From JBHENC01 sp051000345 (GTDB lineage Bacteria; Acidobacteriota; Blastocatellia; Pyrinomonadales; Pyrinomonadaceae): a stretch of DNA of 61,056 nt. The DNA is taken from contig JBPCOJ010000030.1 of NCBI GenBank assembly GCA_051000345.1, positions 1 to 61,056 on the forward strand, read 5' to 3'. The position numbers and the translations under genes were made by a program. Positions 52,351-60,628 of this stretch are shown piece by piece (position 1 is the stretch's first letter; each line of letters begins with the position of its first letter). Under the pieces are notes generated by a model that saw nothing but the letters and a program-made list of their open reading frames with translations, did no database searches and was not told where the DNA came from.

Positions 52351-53064
52351 CTAAATTGACGCGCGAGATTGCAGCCACACGCGCACGTCGTCGCGCATCG
52401 CGGGCGCAATTTCGTGCGCTGCGTCGTAGCTTTTCAGTTCGACATCGGCGGCGCGCGTGCTTAGACGCCGCAAGTAATCTTCGACGCGCGCGGGCGGATA
52501 AAACTCATCTCGTGCGCCGCACAAATGCAGCACGGAAGTTTCGGAAGCCATGTAAACTTCGCTTGTTTCCCAATCGCCGGGCAAGCCGCCGCAAATGCCG
52601 ACAACACCGCGCACGATGTTTGGATAAGCGAACACAAATCGGTAATTGAGCGCGACGGATTGCGAAAAACCGAGCAGATAAATTTGTTCACGAATAGCGA
52701 TGCCTTCACGCACGAGCGGCTCGATTAAATCCAGCAGTGCCCGATGATGAAGTGCAACGGATTCTTCCGCGCGAAAATTCGTCAACCAGCCGAAGCCGTA
52801 ACCGAACGGAGCGCCATCCCGTTTCGCTTTCTTCATGTGCTGGTGAAATCCCTGCAAAGCGGCGACGGCGAATCCGACGGGCGCAAGCTTTCGCGCTTCA
52901 CGCATCATCCACGCTTTGTTGTCGCCGTAGCCATGCAGCGCGATGAGCAACGGCGCGGGCGTCCCGGCATCCGCAGGCACGTCGAGGTCATAGTAAAGCT
53001 TAACTTCTGCGGCGAGGGAGCGTTCCGTGCGCGTTGAATCGGCATCGTTGCTCATTGAATCCAT
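52351..53064 (-). CDS. Phospholipase/carboxylesterase-family hydrolase
   Basis: A 237-residue cytoplasmic alpha/beta hydrolase of the PF02230 / dienelactone-like group. It has LLIALHGYGDNKAWM (oxyanion hole), the nucleophile elbow LLGFSQSVALNYRF (Ser), acid in LCGARDEFYPP and histidine in SYDAAHEIAP. No signal peptide. Substrate is likely an acyl ester; not determinable here. It is 15 bases from the HNH gene stop. Confidence 0.87.
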   Translation of the reverse strand: MDSMSNDADSTRTERSLAAEVKLYYDLDVPADAGTPAPLLIALHGYGDNKAWMMREARKLAPVGFAVAALQGFHQHMKKAKRDGAPFGYGFGWLTNFRAEESVALHHRALLDLIEPLVREGIAIREQIYLLGFSQSVALNYRFVFAYPNIVRGVVGICGGLPGDWETSEVYMASETSVLHLCGARDEFYPPARVEDYLRRLSTRAADVELKSYDAAHEIAPAMRDDVRVWLQSRASI

Positions 53065-53079
53065 TTGAATCTTTCTAAG

Positions 53080-53904
53080 TCAAACATTACTGTCAAATAT
53101 AATCTCATTATGGTAATCCAGATTATCTTTATTCAAATCGTGCTTGCTTAACAGCGTGAATATCTCTTTACCAATCTTTACCTTTTTAGCAGAAAGAAAT
53201 CTTGGGACACCGAAATCAAAGTAGGCATGATGAGTAGGGCATACCACAATCATATTTGATTCATCATCAAGCCCCTTATGGCCTCCACCAAGAGGTCGAA
53301 TGTGATGAACTTCAGCATAAGATTTGGCTTGGCTAATCTCTATACGCTGATTACATATTTGACAATAACATTCATACGTTTCTTTCAGCCTGCGCGTTTT
53401 AGCCGTGTCTCTGACCACACGAGTTATTTGTACCGATATTCGTTTAGGCGGTTCTAAGTTGCTTGATGCAACCACTGAATTTTTGGCTTCTTTTCCGTAA
53501 CCTTTATACTTCGCTCCAGCGGCTTCCAGAAGGTATCGCGCGTCTGACGGTGAAATTGAATAAATTGTTTGGATCGGCCCCGGCTTTAGGGCAGGGATTT
53601 CAGCGATCTTTGAATCAAGTCTTTTCAATGGACGTACTTTAACCCCAACCACCTCGACAGGATCAAGATAGAGATAACTATCCACCTCGCAGGACTGACG
53701 CACCTTAGCAAGGCCAACTAACTCGTTTCGGTTGGTCTGGTAAGCAAGCACCATGTCGCCCTCTTTAAGAGCAGATAGCGCAGGAACCCATTCTGTGCTA
53801 CCCCATTCTTCATCCGAGCCCCCATCGAAAAACTCTTTCCAATCTCCATACGATCTTTGATAGTCGCGACCCTGACTATTGCATTTGTATATCCACCATG
53901 ACAT
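53080..53904 (-). CDS. EVE-like domain plus HNH endonuclease
   Basis: A 274-residue protein with two parts. Residues 1-130 resemble an EVE/PUA-like domain (MSWWIYKCNSQGRDYQRSYG, LKEGDMVLAYQTNRNELVGL), which in other proteins reads modified bases. A Lys-rich linker follows, then an HNH nuclease: C-x2-C (YCQICNQRIEI), EVHHIRPLGGGHKGLDDESN and VVCPTHHAYFDFG, giving the zinc cysteines, the HH pair and the metal Asn/His. The ATG at 53904 has GGAG eight bases upstream; one two codons earlier would place it too close. Composition is markedly AT-rich against its neighbours. The layout recalls modification-dependent restriction enzymes; that role is inference. Confidence 0.87.
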   Translation of the reverse strand: MSWWIYKCNSQGRDYQRSYGDWKEFFDGGSDEEWGSTEWVPALSALKEGDMVLAYQTNRNELVGLAKVRQSCEVDSYLYLDPVEVVGVKVRPLKRLDSKIAEIPALKPGPIQTIYSISPSDARYLLEAAGAKYKGYGKEAKNSVVASSNLEPPKRISVQITRVVRDTAKTRRLKETYECYCQICNQRIEISQAKSYAEVHHIRPLGGGHKGLDDESNMIVVCPTHHAYFDFGVPRFLSAKKVKIGKEIFTLLSKHDLNKDNLDYHNEIIFDSNV

Positions 53905-53941
53905 TTGCATTTCTCCTATGGAACCGCGTAGCTACCGAACT

Positions 53942-56011
53942 TCAGTTTATATATCCTTGTGGCTCCGCTTGCGTGGCGGCGGTTAAAGTCAGCGCGCTTT
54001 CTTCTTCGAGCGTCCAGATGTCGTAGAGTTCCGGCGGCACTTCGGTGACGAAGCGCGAGGGCTTTTGGACAACGGTCTGGCGATTATAGTCCGTGACCAT
54101 CAGCGGATACGCGATGTAGAGTTCATCCTTTGCGCGCGTTAAAGCAACATACCAGAGGCGTCGTTCTTCTTCTTCGCCTTCCGCGTCACGCAGCGAGCGC
54201 GGGCTGGGAAATTTGCCGTCCGCCGCCCATATAAGAAATACAGCGCGCCATTCCAAACCCTTCGCTTGATGCACGGAGGTGAGCGTCAGTAGTTCGTCTT
54301 CATCGCCGCCCATCACGACATCTTCGCCCGCGAGCGACTGCGGCGCGCCGTAGCGTTCGGTAGAGAGAAGCGCGAGTTCGGATAAAAATTCTTCGGTTGA
54401 ATTATAACGCGCGCTATACCTTGCAAGCTGCCGCAAATCTTCCAGCCGCGCTTCGGCGTTTTCATAAGTCGCAGCCAAGTGCGCTTCATAACCGCGCGCG
54501 AGAATCGTCTCGATTTGTTTAGCTGGCTGGCTGCGCGTTTCATCATCAACGAGGCTTTCGAGCAGAGCGAGAAACTGCGTCCATCCGTTGCCGCGACGCG
54601 GCGCAGCATCGAAGTCCGCGCGTCGAACAAGCGCGAACGGATCGGCGGCGTAAGCCAGACGTTCCCAGATTCTGTTAGCCGTCGCCGCGCCGATTTGCGG
54701 CACGAAACGCAGCACGCGCTTCCACGCAAGTTCATCGCGCGGGTTCGTGATAATTCGCAGGTAAGAGATGACATCCTTGACATGCGCCTGCTCGAAGAAA
54801 CGCACCCCGCTTCGGACGCGATACGGAATGCCGCGCCGCGTTAGTTCGAGTTGCAGTTCGAGCGAGTGATAATGCGAGCGATAGAGCACACTGATTTCTT
54901 CGAGCGGCGTGCCTTCGTCGCGCAGTTCGAGTATGCGCGAAGCGATGAAGGCCGCTTGCTGATCCGCGTCTCGCGCAGGCACGAGCGCGGGTTGCACGCC
55001 GGTTGACGGGCGGGCGGCGCGCAAGGTTTTGGGAAACTGTTTGCGATTGCACGCGATGGAAACATTGGCGAGCGCGAGTATCTCCGGCGTGGAGCGATAG
55101 TTTGTTTCGAGACGAAAAGTGCGCGCTTCCGGGTAACGCTGCGGGAACTCGTAGATGTTCGTGAACTCCGCGCCGCGCCAAGCGAAAATGCTCTGCGCGT
55201 CGTCGCCGACAACCATCACGTTGCGATGTTTCGACGCAAGTAAGTCGATGATTTCGGATTGCAGCTTGTTCGTGTCCTGATATTCGTCAACGAGAACATG
55301 CTCGAACTGTTCCGCGTATAAATCGGCAATCTCTTTTTTCTCGATCAGCAGGCGCTTCCAATTAAGCAAGAGGTCGTCGTAGTCCATCACGTTGCGTTCA
55401 CGCTTGCGTTCCATGTAGAGCGCATCGACGCGCATCACTTGCTGTGTTAAAGGCTCGAAGTGAGGATAGCGGCGCGGGATGACATCGTTGATCGCCTGAT
55501 CCGTGTTGTTGGCGAAGCTGATGATGTCCTGCAAGACTTCGGGTTTCGGAAAGCGTCGCGCCTTCGTGTCGATGCCCGCTTCGTCAATGCAAACGGATAA
55601 AAAATCGCGCGCGTCTTCGGAATCCAAGATAGTGTAGTTGGATTCAAAATTGATGGAGGCGGCGTGGCGGCGCAAGATTAGATTAGCGATGCGATGAAAT
55701 GTTCCGCCCCAGACGCGCCGCACGTCCGCGCCGCCCGCAAGTTGTTCGACGCGCCGGAGCATCTCTCTGGCCGCGCGATTCGTGAACGTCGCAAGCATGA
55801 TGCGCGACGGCGCAACGCCCTGCTCGATGAGGTATGCGACGCGGTAAGTAATGGCGCGCGTTTTCCCTGAACCGGCTCCGGCGACGACGAGCGCCGCGCC
55901 CTTCGCAGCGGTTGCGACGGCGAACTGTTCATCGTTGAGTTCGGCCTTGTAGCGCGCAAACTTTTCAGCGAGCGCCGCTGCTTCAGGCCGTTTAATAACG
56001 TAGCGTTTCAT
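53942..56011 (-). CDS. UvrD/Rep/PcrA-type superfamily 1A DNA helicase
   Basis: A 689-residue 3'-5' helicase of DNA repair. Motif I is VVAGAGSGKTRAITYRV, Ia TFTNRAAREM, II VLVDEYQDTNKLQ, III GDDAQSIFAWRGAEFTN, IV FRLETNYRST, V/VI LTSVHQAKGLEW and ALTRAKDELYIAYP. The family C-terminal extension with a Trp/Phe-rich tail (PPELYDIWTLEEE) ends the protein. Length is close to PcrA. It diverges from ybaB with 105 bases between. Confidence 0.93.
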   Translation of the reverse strand: MKRYVIKRPEAAALAEKFARYKAELNDEQFAVATAAKGAALVVAGAGSGKTRAITYRVAYLIEQGVAPSRIMLATFTNRAAREMLRRVEQLAGGADVRRVWGGTFHRIANLILRRHAASINFESNYTILDSEDARDFLSVCIDEAGIDTKARRFPKPEVLQDIISFANNTDQAINDVIPRRYPHFEPLTQQVMRVDALYMERKRERNVMDYDDLLLNWKRLLIEKKEIADLYAEQFEHVLVDEYQDTNKLQSEIIDLLASKHRNVMVVGDDAQSIFAWRGAEFTNIYEFPQRYPEARTFRLETNYRSTPEILALANVSIACNRKQFPKTLRAARPSTGVQPALVPARDADQQAAFIASRILELRDEGTPLEEISVLYRSHYHSLELQLELTRRGIPYRVRSGVRFFEQAHVKDVISYLRIITNPRDELAWKRVLRFVPQIGAATANRIWERLAYAADPFALVRRADFDAAPRRGNGWTQFLALLESLVDDETRSQPAKQIETILARGYEAHLAATYENAEARLEDLRQLARYSARYNSTEEFLSELALLSTERYGAPQSLAGEDVVMGGDEDELLTLTSVHQAKGLEWRAVFLIWAADGKFPSPRSLRDAEGEEEERRLWYVALTRAKDELYIAYPLMVTDYNRQTVVQKPSRFVTEVPPELYDIWTLEEESALTLTAATQAEPQGYIN

Positions 56012-56116
56012 GCTGTTTCAAGCGTTGCATTCATGACGGATGACGGCTAGGATGGTGACACGGAAAACGAATTCTACAACACTTCAAAAGAACACGCGAA
56101 GAGAGGTAACGAAGCG

Positions 56117-56431
56117 ATGAAATTTCCCGGCGGGATGAACATTCAACAGATGATGAAGCAAGCGCAGGCCATGCAGGACAAGATGCAGAAGGAGATGGAA
56201 GAACTTCACATCGAAGCATCTTCGGGCGGCGGCGTCGTCTCTGTGCAGATGAAGGGCAACAAAGATTTGGAGTCCATCAAGATCGACCCGGAAGCCGTCA
56301 AGGAAGGCGACGTAGAGATGCTGCAAGACATGATTCTCGCCGCCATCAACGAAGCCAACCGCAAAGTAGACGAAGCGATGCAGGGCAAGATCGGCGGAAT
56401 GCTGCCGCCCGGACTCGGAGGATTGCTTTAA
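56117..56431 (+). CDS. ybaB: YbaB/EbfC nucleoid-associated protein
   Basis: A 104-residue small DNA-binding protein of the YbaB/EbfC family, usually made next to recR. Start MKFPGGMNIQQMMKQAQAMQ, then MEELHIEASSGGGVVSVQMK and the conserved IKIDPEAVKEGDVEMLQDMI, AAINEANRK. AGAGAGGT precedes the ATG. Here recR is 2.5 kb downstream with a catalase gene between. Confidence 0.95.
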   Translation: MKFPGGMNIQQMMKQAQAMQDKMQKEMEELHIEASSGGGVVSVQMKGNKDLESIKIDPEAVKEGDVEMLQDMILAAINEANRKVDEAMQGKIGGMLPPGLGGLL

Positions 56432-56432
56432 G

Positions 56433-56491
56433 AAGATGCTGGATACTGGATGTTAGCTGTTAGTTCTTCTTTTACTAACATCTGACATCTT
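56433..56491. repeat. Intergenic palindromic repeat, family B copy 2
   Basis: Just after the ybaB stop. Inverted blocks AAGATG (56433-56438) with CATCTT (56486-56491) and GATGTTAG (56449-56456) with CTAACATC (56475-56482). Shares the CTAACATC...CTGACATCT motif with 14093-14171. Confidence 0.65.
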
Positions 56492-56650
56492 ATGCGAATC
56501 AAGAGTGTCATCTTGCATGGCTTTCTTCGCGTTCGTTTAGTGATCATTCGTGGCTAAATTTCTTTTCCGCCGTGCCACTAAATCAGCAACCATTCATCAA
56601 GCCACTGCCTTTGGCGGGAGGCATCTGACCTTAACAACTTGGAGAGCTTC

Positions 56651-58810
56651 ATGGCATCGAAAAAAAATCAAACCAACGACAAAAACACCGGCAAGAAAAT
56701 GCAGGACTTGGAAGCGAATCGTGAAGACGGCACAGACCAATTCCTGACGACGAATCAAGGCTTACGCATCAACGACAACCAGAATTCTCTGAAAGACGGG
56801 GAGCGCGGCGCAACGCTTCTCGAAGATTTTATCCTCCGTGAAAAAATCACGCACTTCGACCACGAACGGATTCCCGAACGCATCGTTCACGCGCGTGGCG
56901 CAGCGGCACATGGGTTTTTTCAAGTTTATAAATCAATGGCGAAGCACACGAAAGCCAAATTCCTGTGCGACCCGAGCCGCAAGACGCCCGTCTTTGTGCG
57001 TTTCTCAACCGTCGCCGGTTCACGCGGCTCGTCGGATTTAGCGCGCGACGTGCGCGGCTTCTCCGTCAAGTTTTATACGGACGAGGGCAACTATGATTTA
57101 GTCGGCAATAATATACCCGTCTTTTTTATTCAGGACGCGATAAAATTTCCAGACCTCATTCACGCCGTTAAACCCGAACCGCACAACGAAATTCCGCAGG
57201 CAGCTTCGGCGCACGACACCTTTTGGGATTTCGTCAGTTTGATGCCCGAATCAATGCACATGATTACGTGGTTGATGAGCGACCGTGCGATTCCGCGCAG
57301 TTTCCGAATGATGGAAGGATTCGGCATTCACACCTTCCGTTTCATCAACGACGCGGGCAAATCTTGTTTCGTTAAATTTCACTGGAAGCCGCTTTTGGGC
57401 ATTCACTCGGTTGCATGGGACGAAGCGACGAGGATTTCCGGCAAAGACCCGGATTTTCACCGCCGCGATTTGTGGGAGGCGATTGACGACGGCGCGTTTC
57501 CCGAATGGGAATTCGGCGTGCAAATCGTCGCGGAAGAAGACGAACATAAGTTCGGGTTCGATCTTCTCGACCCGACGAAAATCATTCCCGAAGAACTCGT
57601 TCCCGTGCAACGCATCGGCAAGCTGACTTTGAATCGTAATCCCGACAATTTTTTCGCCGAAACCGAACAAGTCGCGTTTCATCCCGGACACGTTGTTTCC
57701 GGCATTGATTTCACGAACGATCCGCTTCTTCAAGGGCGCTTGTTTTCATATACAGACACGCAGCTTTCGCGCCTTGGCAGTCCGAACTTTCACGAAATTC
57801 CGATTAACCGTTCAATTGCGCCGGTTCACAATAATCAACGCGACGCGCAAATGCGCCAGACGATAAACACGGGGCGCGTTTCCTATGAGCCGAACTCTAT
57901 GGGCGGCGGATGTCCGTTTCAGGCGATGATGAAAGACGGTGGTTTTCACACGCACGAAGAACGCATTGATGCGAAGAAAGTCCGCGCCCGAAGCGAAAGT
58001 TTCCGCGACCATTTCAGTCAGGCGACTTTGTTTTTCAACAGCCAATCACAAGCCGAAAAAAATCACATCGTTGACGCGTTCAGCTTTGAACTCGGCAAGG
58101 TTGACATCGTTGAGATTCGCAAACGAATGCTCGGCATTCTGACGCAGGTTGATATGACGCTGGCGACAAAAGTCGCCGACAAGCTGGGGTTGGCAGTTCC
58201 CGCGAAACCGGAAGAACCGATCAATCATTCGTTCGGCGCAGACACCGCCCCGCAATCGGTTCAGCCGACGAAAGTTAAATCTTCAATTGAAAAATCCGAA
58301 GCGTTGAGTATGGCAAACACCGTCAAAGATACGATCAAGACGAGGAAAATCGCTGTTTTAGCGGCAGACGGTGTGGACGGAAAATCTTTGTCGGCAATGA
58401 AAAACGCGCTCGAACAAGCGGGCGCGAAGGTGAAGGTTATCGCTCCGAAACTCGGTAAAATCAAAACTTCGGACAGCAAAGAAATCGCCGTTGACGAAAG
58501 TTTTCTGATTGCCACGTCTGTTGTCTATGACGCGGTTTTCGTTCCGGGCGGCGTGAAAAGCGTGGCCGCGCTGAAAGAAGAAATGGACGCGATTCATTTC
58601 GTCAACGAGGCTTTCAAACATTGCAAGGCGATTGCCGCCGTCGGCGAAGCGGTTGACTTTATCGGCGAAACATTCGCGGGCAAAGCCAAAGACGACAAAG
58701 CCGTGATTTTGAATAAGGGCAACGCAGGCGACGCGGCGCAGAGCTTTATCAAAGCCATCGCCGAACATCGCAATTGGGAGCGGGAGACGGCAAGAAAAAA
58801 TCCTGCTTAA
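56651..58810 (+). CDS. katE: Large-subunit (clade 2) catalase with C-terminal DJ-1-like domain
   Basis: A 719-residue haem catalase that breaks down hydrogen peroxide. The active-site histidine is in RIVHARGAAAHGFFQ and the proximal haem tyrosine in RLFSYTDTQLSRLG; KTPVFVRFSTVAGSRGSSDL is the usual conserved strand. The extra C-terminal 150 residues (KTRKIAVLAADGVDGKSL, VFVPGGVKSVAAL) are the glutaminase/DJ-1-type domain of HPII-like enzymes. The ATG at 56651 has GGAG seven bases upstream. It is placed between ybaB and recR. Gene symbol by family resemblance. Confidence 0.93.
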   Translation: MASKKNQTNDKNTGKKMQDLEANREDGTDQFLTTNQGLRINDNQNSLKDGERGATLLEDFILREKITHFDHERIPERIVHARGAAAHGFFQVYKSMAKHTKAKFLCDPSRKTPVFVRFSTVAGSRGSSDLARDVRGFSVKFYTDEGNYDLVGNNIPVFFIQDAIKFPDLIHAVKPEPHNEIPQAASAHDTFWDFVSLMPESMHMITWLMSDRAIPRSFRMMEGFGIHTFRFINDAGKSCFVKFHWKPLLGIHSVAWDEATRISGKDPDFHRRDLWEAIDDGAFPEWEFGVQIVAEEDEHKFGFDLLDPTKIIPEELVPVQRIGKLTLNRNPDNFFAETEQVAFHPGHVVSGIDFTNDPLLQGRLFSYTDTQLSRLGSPNFHEIPINRSIAPVHNNQRDAQMRQTINTGRVSYEPNSMGGGCPFQAMMKDGGFHTHEERIDAKKVRARSESFRDHFSQATLFFNSQSQAEKNHIVDAFSFELGKVDIVEIRKRMLGILTQVDMTLATKVADKLGLAVPAKPEEPINHSFGADTAPQSVQPTKVKSSIEKSEALSMANTVKDTIKTRKIAVLAADGVDGKSLSAMKNALEQAGAKVKVIAPKLGKIKTSDSKEIAVDESFLIATSVVYDAVFVPGGVKSVAALKEEMDAIHFVNEAFKHCKAIAAVGEAVDFIGETFAGKAKDDKAVILNKGNAGDAAQSFIKAIAEHRNWERETARKNPA

Positions 58811-58822
58811 CGGCAACTTTCC

Positions 58823-58862
58823 TTCATTGAACGGTGGGCAAACATGCTCACCGTTCAATGAA
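58823..58862 (+). terminator. Hairpin after katE
   Basis: A perfect 14-base stem (58823-58836 with 58849-58862) and 12-base loop, 13 bases after the catalase stop. No T run, but the strength suggests a transcription end or mRNA 3' structure. Confidence 0.55.
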
Positions 58863-58933
58863 GCGGGCAACATGAACCTCAAAACGAGTCTTAGCTCACC
58901 GTCTACCAAATCGGAGGAGATTCGGATGTCAGC

Positions 58934-59548
58934 ATGTTAGATTACGCCGAACCTGTCACTAAATTAATTGATGAATTTAAGCGCTTGCCGGGAGTCGGGC
59001 AGAAGTCTGCGCAGCGTATGGCGTTTCATATACTGCGTATGTCGGATGCGGATGTCGAACGCTTTGTGGCGGCGATGCAGGAAGTCAAACTACGCATACG
59101 GCAATGTTCCGTGTGCAACAATTTGACGGACGTCGATCCGTGCCGGTATTGTTCGTCAACGGCGCGTGACCGTTCGATCATCTGTATCGTCGAGGAGCCT
59201 TTTAATTTGGTCGCGGTGGAAAAAACGCGCAGCTACAAAGGTCTTTATCATGTGCTGCACGGAACGCTCTCGCCGATTCGCGGGCTTGGCCCGGACGATC
59301 TTCATCTGGCGAATCTATTGCCGCGATTGAAGCCGGAAAACAACGACGGCATAGAAGTGCGCGAGGTCATTCTTGCCACCAACCCGAACACTGAAGGCGA
59401 AGCGACGGCGAATTATATTAGTCGGCTGCTGAAACCGCTCGGGCTGCGCGTCACGCGCATTGCGATGGGAATGCCCGTCGGCTCAGACCTCGAATATGTG
59501 GATGAAGTGACGATGGACAAAGCCCTCACTAATCGCCACGAAATGTAA
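58934..59548 (+). CDS. recR: Recombination protein RecR
   Basis: Part of the RecFOR pathway for loading RecA at gaps. The 204-residue protein has the HhH-like N-terminus (FKRLPGVGQKSAQRMAFHIL), a zinc finger C58-x2-C61-x8-C70-x2-C73 (CSVCNNLTDVDPCRYC) and a Toprim domain (ICIVEEPFNLVAVE, LATNPNTEGEATANYIS). A four-codon frame (ATG at 58926, stop TAG at 58938-58940) overlaps its start and has the nearer Shine-Dalgarno sequence GGAGGAG at 58913-58919. Confidence 0.95.
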   Translation: MLDYAEPVTKLIDEFKRLPGVGQKSAQRMAFHILRMSDADVERFVAAMQEVKLRIRQCSVCNNLTDVDPCRYCSSTARDRSIICIVEEPFNLVAVEKTRSYKGLYHVLHGTLSPIRGLGPDDLHLANLLPRLKPENNDGIEVREVILATNPNTEGEATANYISRLLKPLGLRVTRIAMGMPVGSDLEYVDEVTMDKALTNRHEM

Positions 59549-59585
59549 CGCAAGCAGAAAGGCGAAGGCTGTAAGCAAAGTTGAA

Positions 59586-59620
59586 AGAGCCGCCGCAAGA
59601 TTGTTTCTTGCGGCGGCTCT
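59586..59620 (+). terminator. Rho-independent-type terminator after recR
   Basis: A perfect 14-base stem, AGAGCCGCCGCAAG at 59586-59599 with 59607-59620, loop ATTGTTT, 37 bases after the recR stop. It ends the ybaB-katE-recR side of the locus. Confidence 0.75.
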
Positions 59621-59642
59621 CTGATTCTAACCCGTTGCTCTT

Positions 59643-59714
59643 TTAGCTTTGCTTTTTGTGCGCCGCCGAACAGCACGCGCCGCCCTTGCCGCAATCGCAG
59701 CACTCGCCGTTCAT
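59643..59714 (-). CDS. Possible small cysteine-rich peptide
   Basis: A 23-residue frame, MNGECCDCGKGGACCSAAHK..., with five cysteines and several Gly/Lys residues; the frame also continues upstream for seven more codons to a TTG at 59735 (adding PLHSCK). It is convergent with recR just past the terminator. No Shine-Dalgarno sequence was found, so it may not be translated. The Cys pattern would suit a metal-binding peptide. Hypothesis only. Confidence 0.3.
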   Translation of the reverse strand: MNGECCDCGKGGACCSAAHKKQS

Positions 59715-59962
59715 CTTGCACGAGTGCAAAGGCAATTAAGCGGTGAACCGTTCGGCTGCTATATGTTGCTGTAACGCTCATCATCTGCATTGTAAACCCT
59801 GTACCCGCATACAGAGTCAAGCACAAAGTTCAGCCAAGCACATGCCGAACACAGTTGTTAAGCAGGAAGTGATTGTCGGACGGATTTGCGGCAAGCAATT
59901 TAACCGGTAGTTCCGGCCTCGCTTCAGTCTTCCGTCCTACGCTTTCCTACTTCCTGCTTTAA

Positions 59963-60568
59963 TTAGAATCTTACCTTCTCGATGGGCGCGTCCTTTTTGC
60001 ACTCCGCGCATTGATCGCCGTTCTCGTAAGCCTTCGACTCGAAACTCACCAGCGACTTGATCGGGATGCCTTCGATTGATTCCGGCGCGGAGGTAAAGCG
60101 CACGATGGTTCCGTAGCCGATGATGGGCGCGCCGAGTTCCTTAAGAAGCGCGATGGTTTCATTGAGCGCCCTGCCGCTTCTGATGATGTCGTCAACGACG
60201 ATGCACGGATTGATTTCGCCTTGGTTGACGTACTGGCGAAACATGCGTTTGCCTTCTTCGTTTTCCGCCCAGTAAATTTGCTCGGCGCTTAAGGCTTCGC
60301 GCACGCCGAAGGCCACCGGAATGCCGCCGGAACTCGGAGAGATAATCGCGACTTTCGGCAATTGGCTCGAAGTCGTTTTATCAATGCGAAACATGCGCGA
60401 GAGCGCGACGGCGAGCACGCGCGCCGTGTCGTAGTAACGAAAGGCGAGCGGCATTTGAAAATAGTGCGGCGTGTGTTTGCCCGAAGGATACACGAAATGG
60501 CCTTCGCGGTATGCGCCCGTGCGCTGCAAAATCCTCATCACTTCTTCCTGCGATGGAATCAATGACAT
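59963..60568 (-). CDS. pyrE: Orotate phosphoribosyltransferase-like protein
   Basis: A 201-residue phosphoribosyltransferase. HFVYPSGKHTPHYFQMPLAF at the N-terminus matches the orotate-binding side of PyrE, and CIVVDDIIRSGRALNET is the PRPP-binding motif. It differs from many PyrE proteins by a C-terminal Cys pair (CAECKKDAPIEKVRF), also seen in some PyrE variants. It likely forms OMP from orotate and PRPP; a variant purine or pyrimidine substrate cannot be excluded. Single gene, divergent from nothing to its left (convergent with recR). Confidence 0.85.
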   Translation of the reverse strand: MSLIPSQEEVMRILQRTGAYREGHFVYPSGKHTPHYFQMPLAFRYYDTARVLAVALSRMFRIDKTTSSQLPKVAIISPSSGGIPVAFGVREALSAEQIYWAENEEGKRMFRQYVNQGEINPCIVVDDIIRSGRALNETIALLKELGAPIIGYGTIVRFTSAPESIEGIPIKSLVSFESKAYENGDQCAECKKDAPIEKVRF

Positions 60569-60628
60569 GACATAATCTCCTAGCGAATTAGTAGAATTTA
60601 TTTACGACCTTCACCGCATAGCATACCA

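Larger units (their letters stand above)
59549..59962. other. Spacer between recR and the pyrE-like gene
   Basis: 414 bases holding the recR terminator, the possible Cys-rich peptide frame and, at 59870-59960, AT-rich sequence with no further gene recognised. Convergent genes on both sides. Confidence 0.5.
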
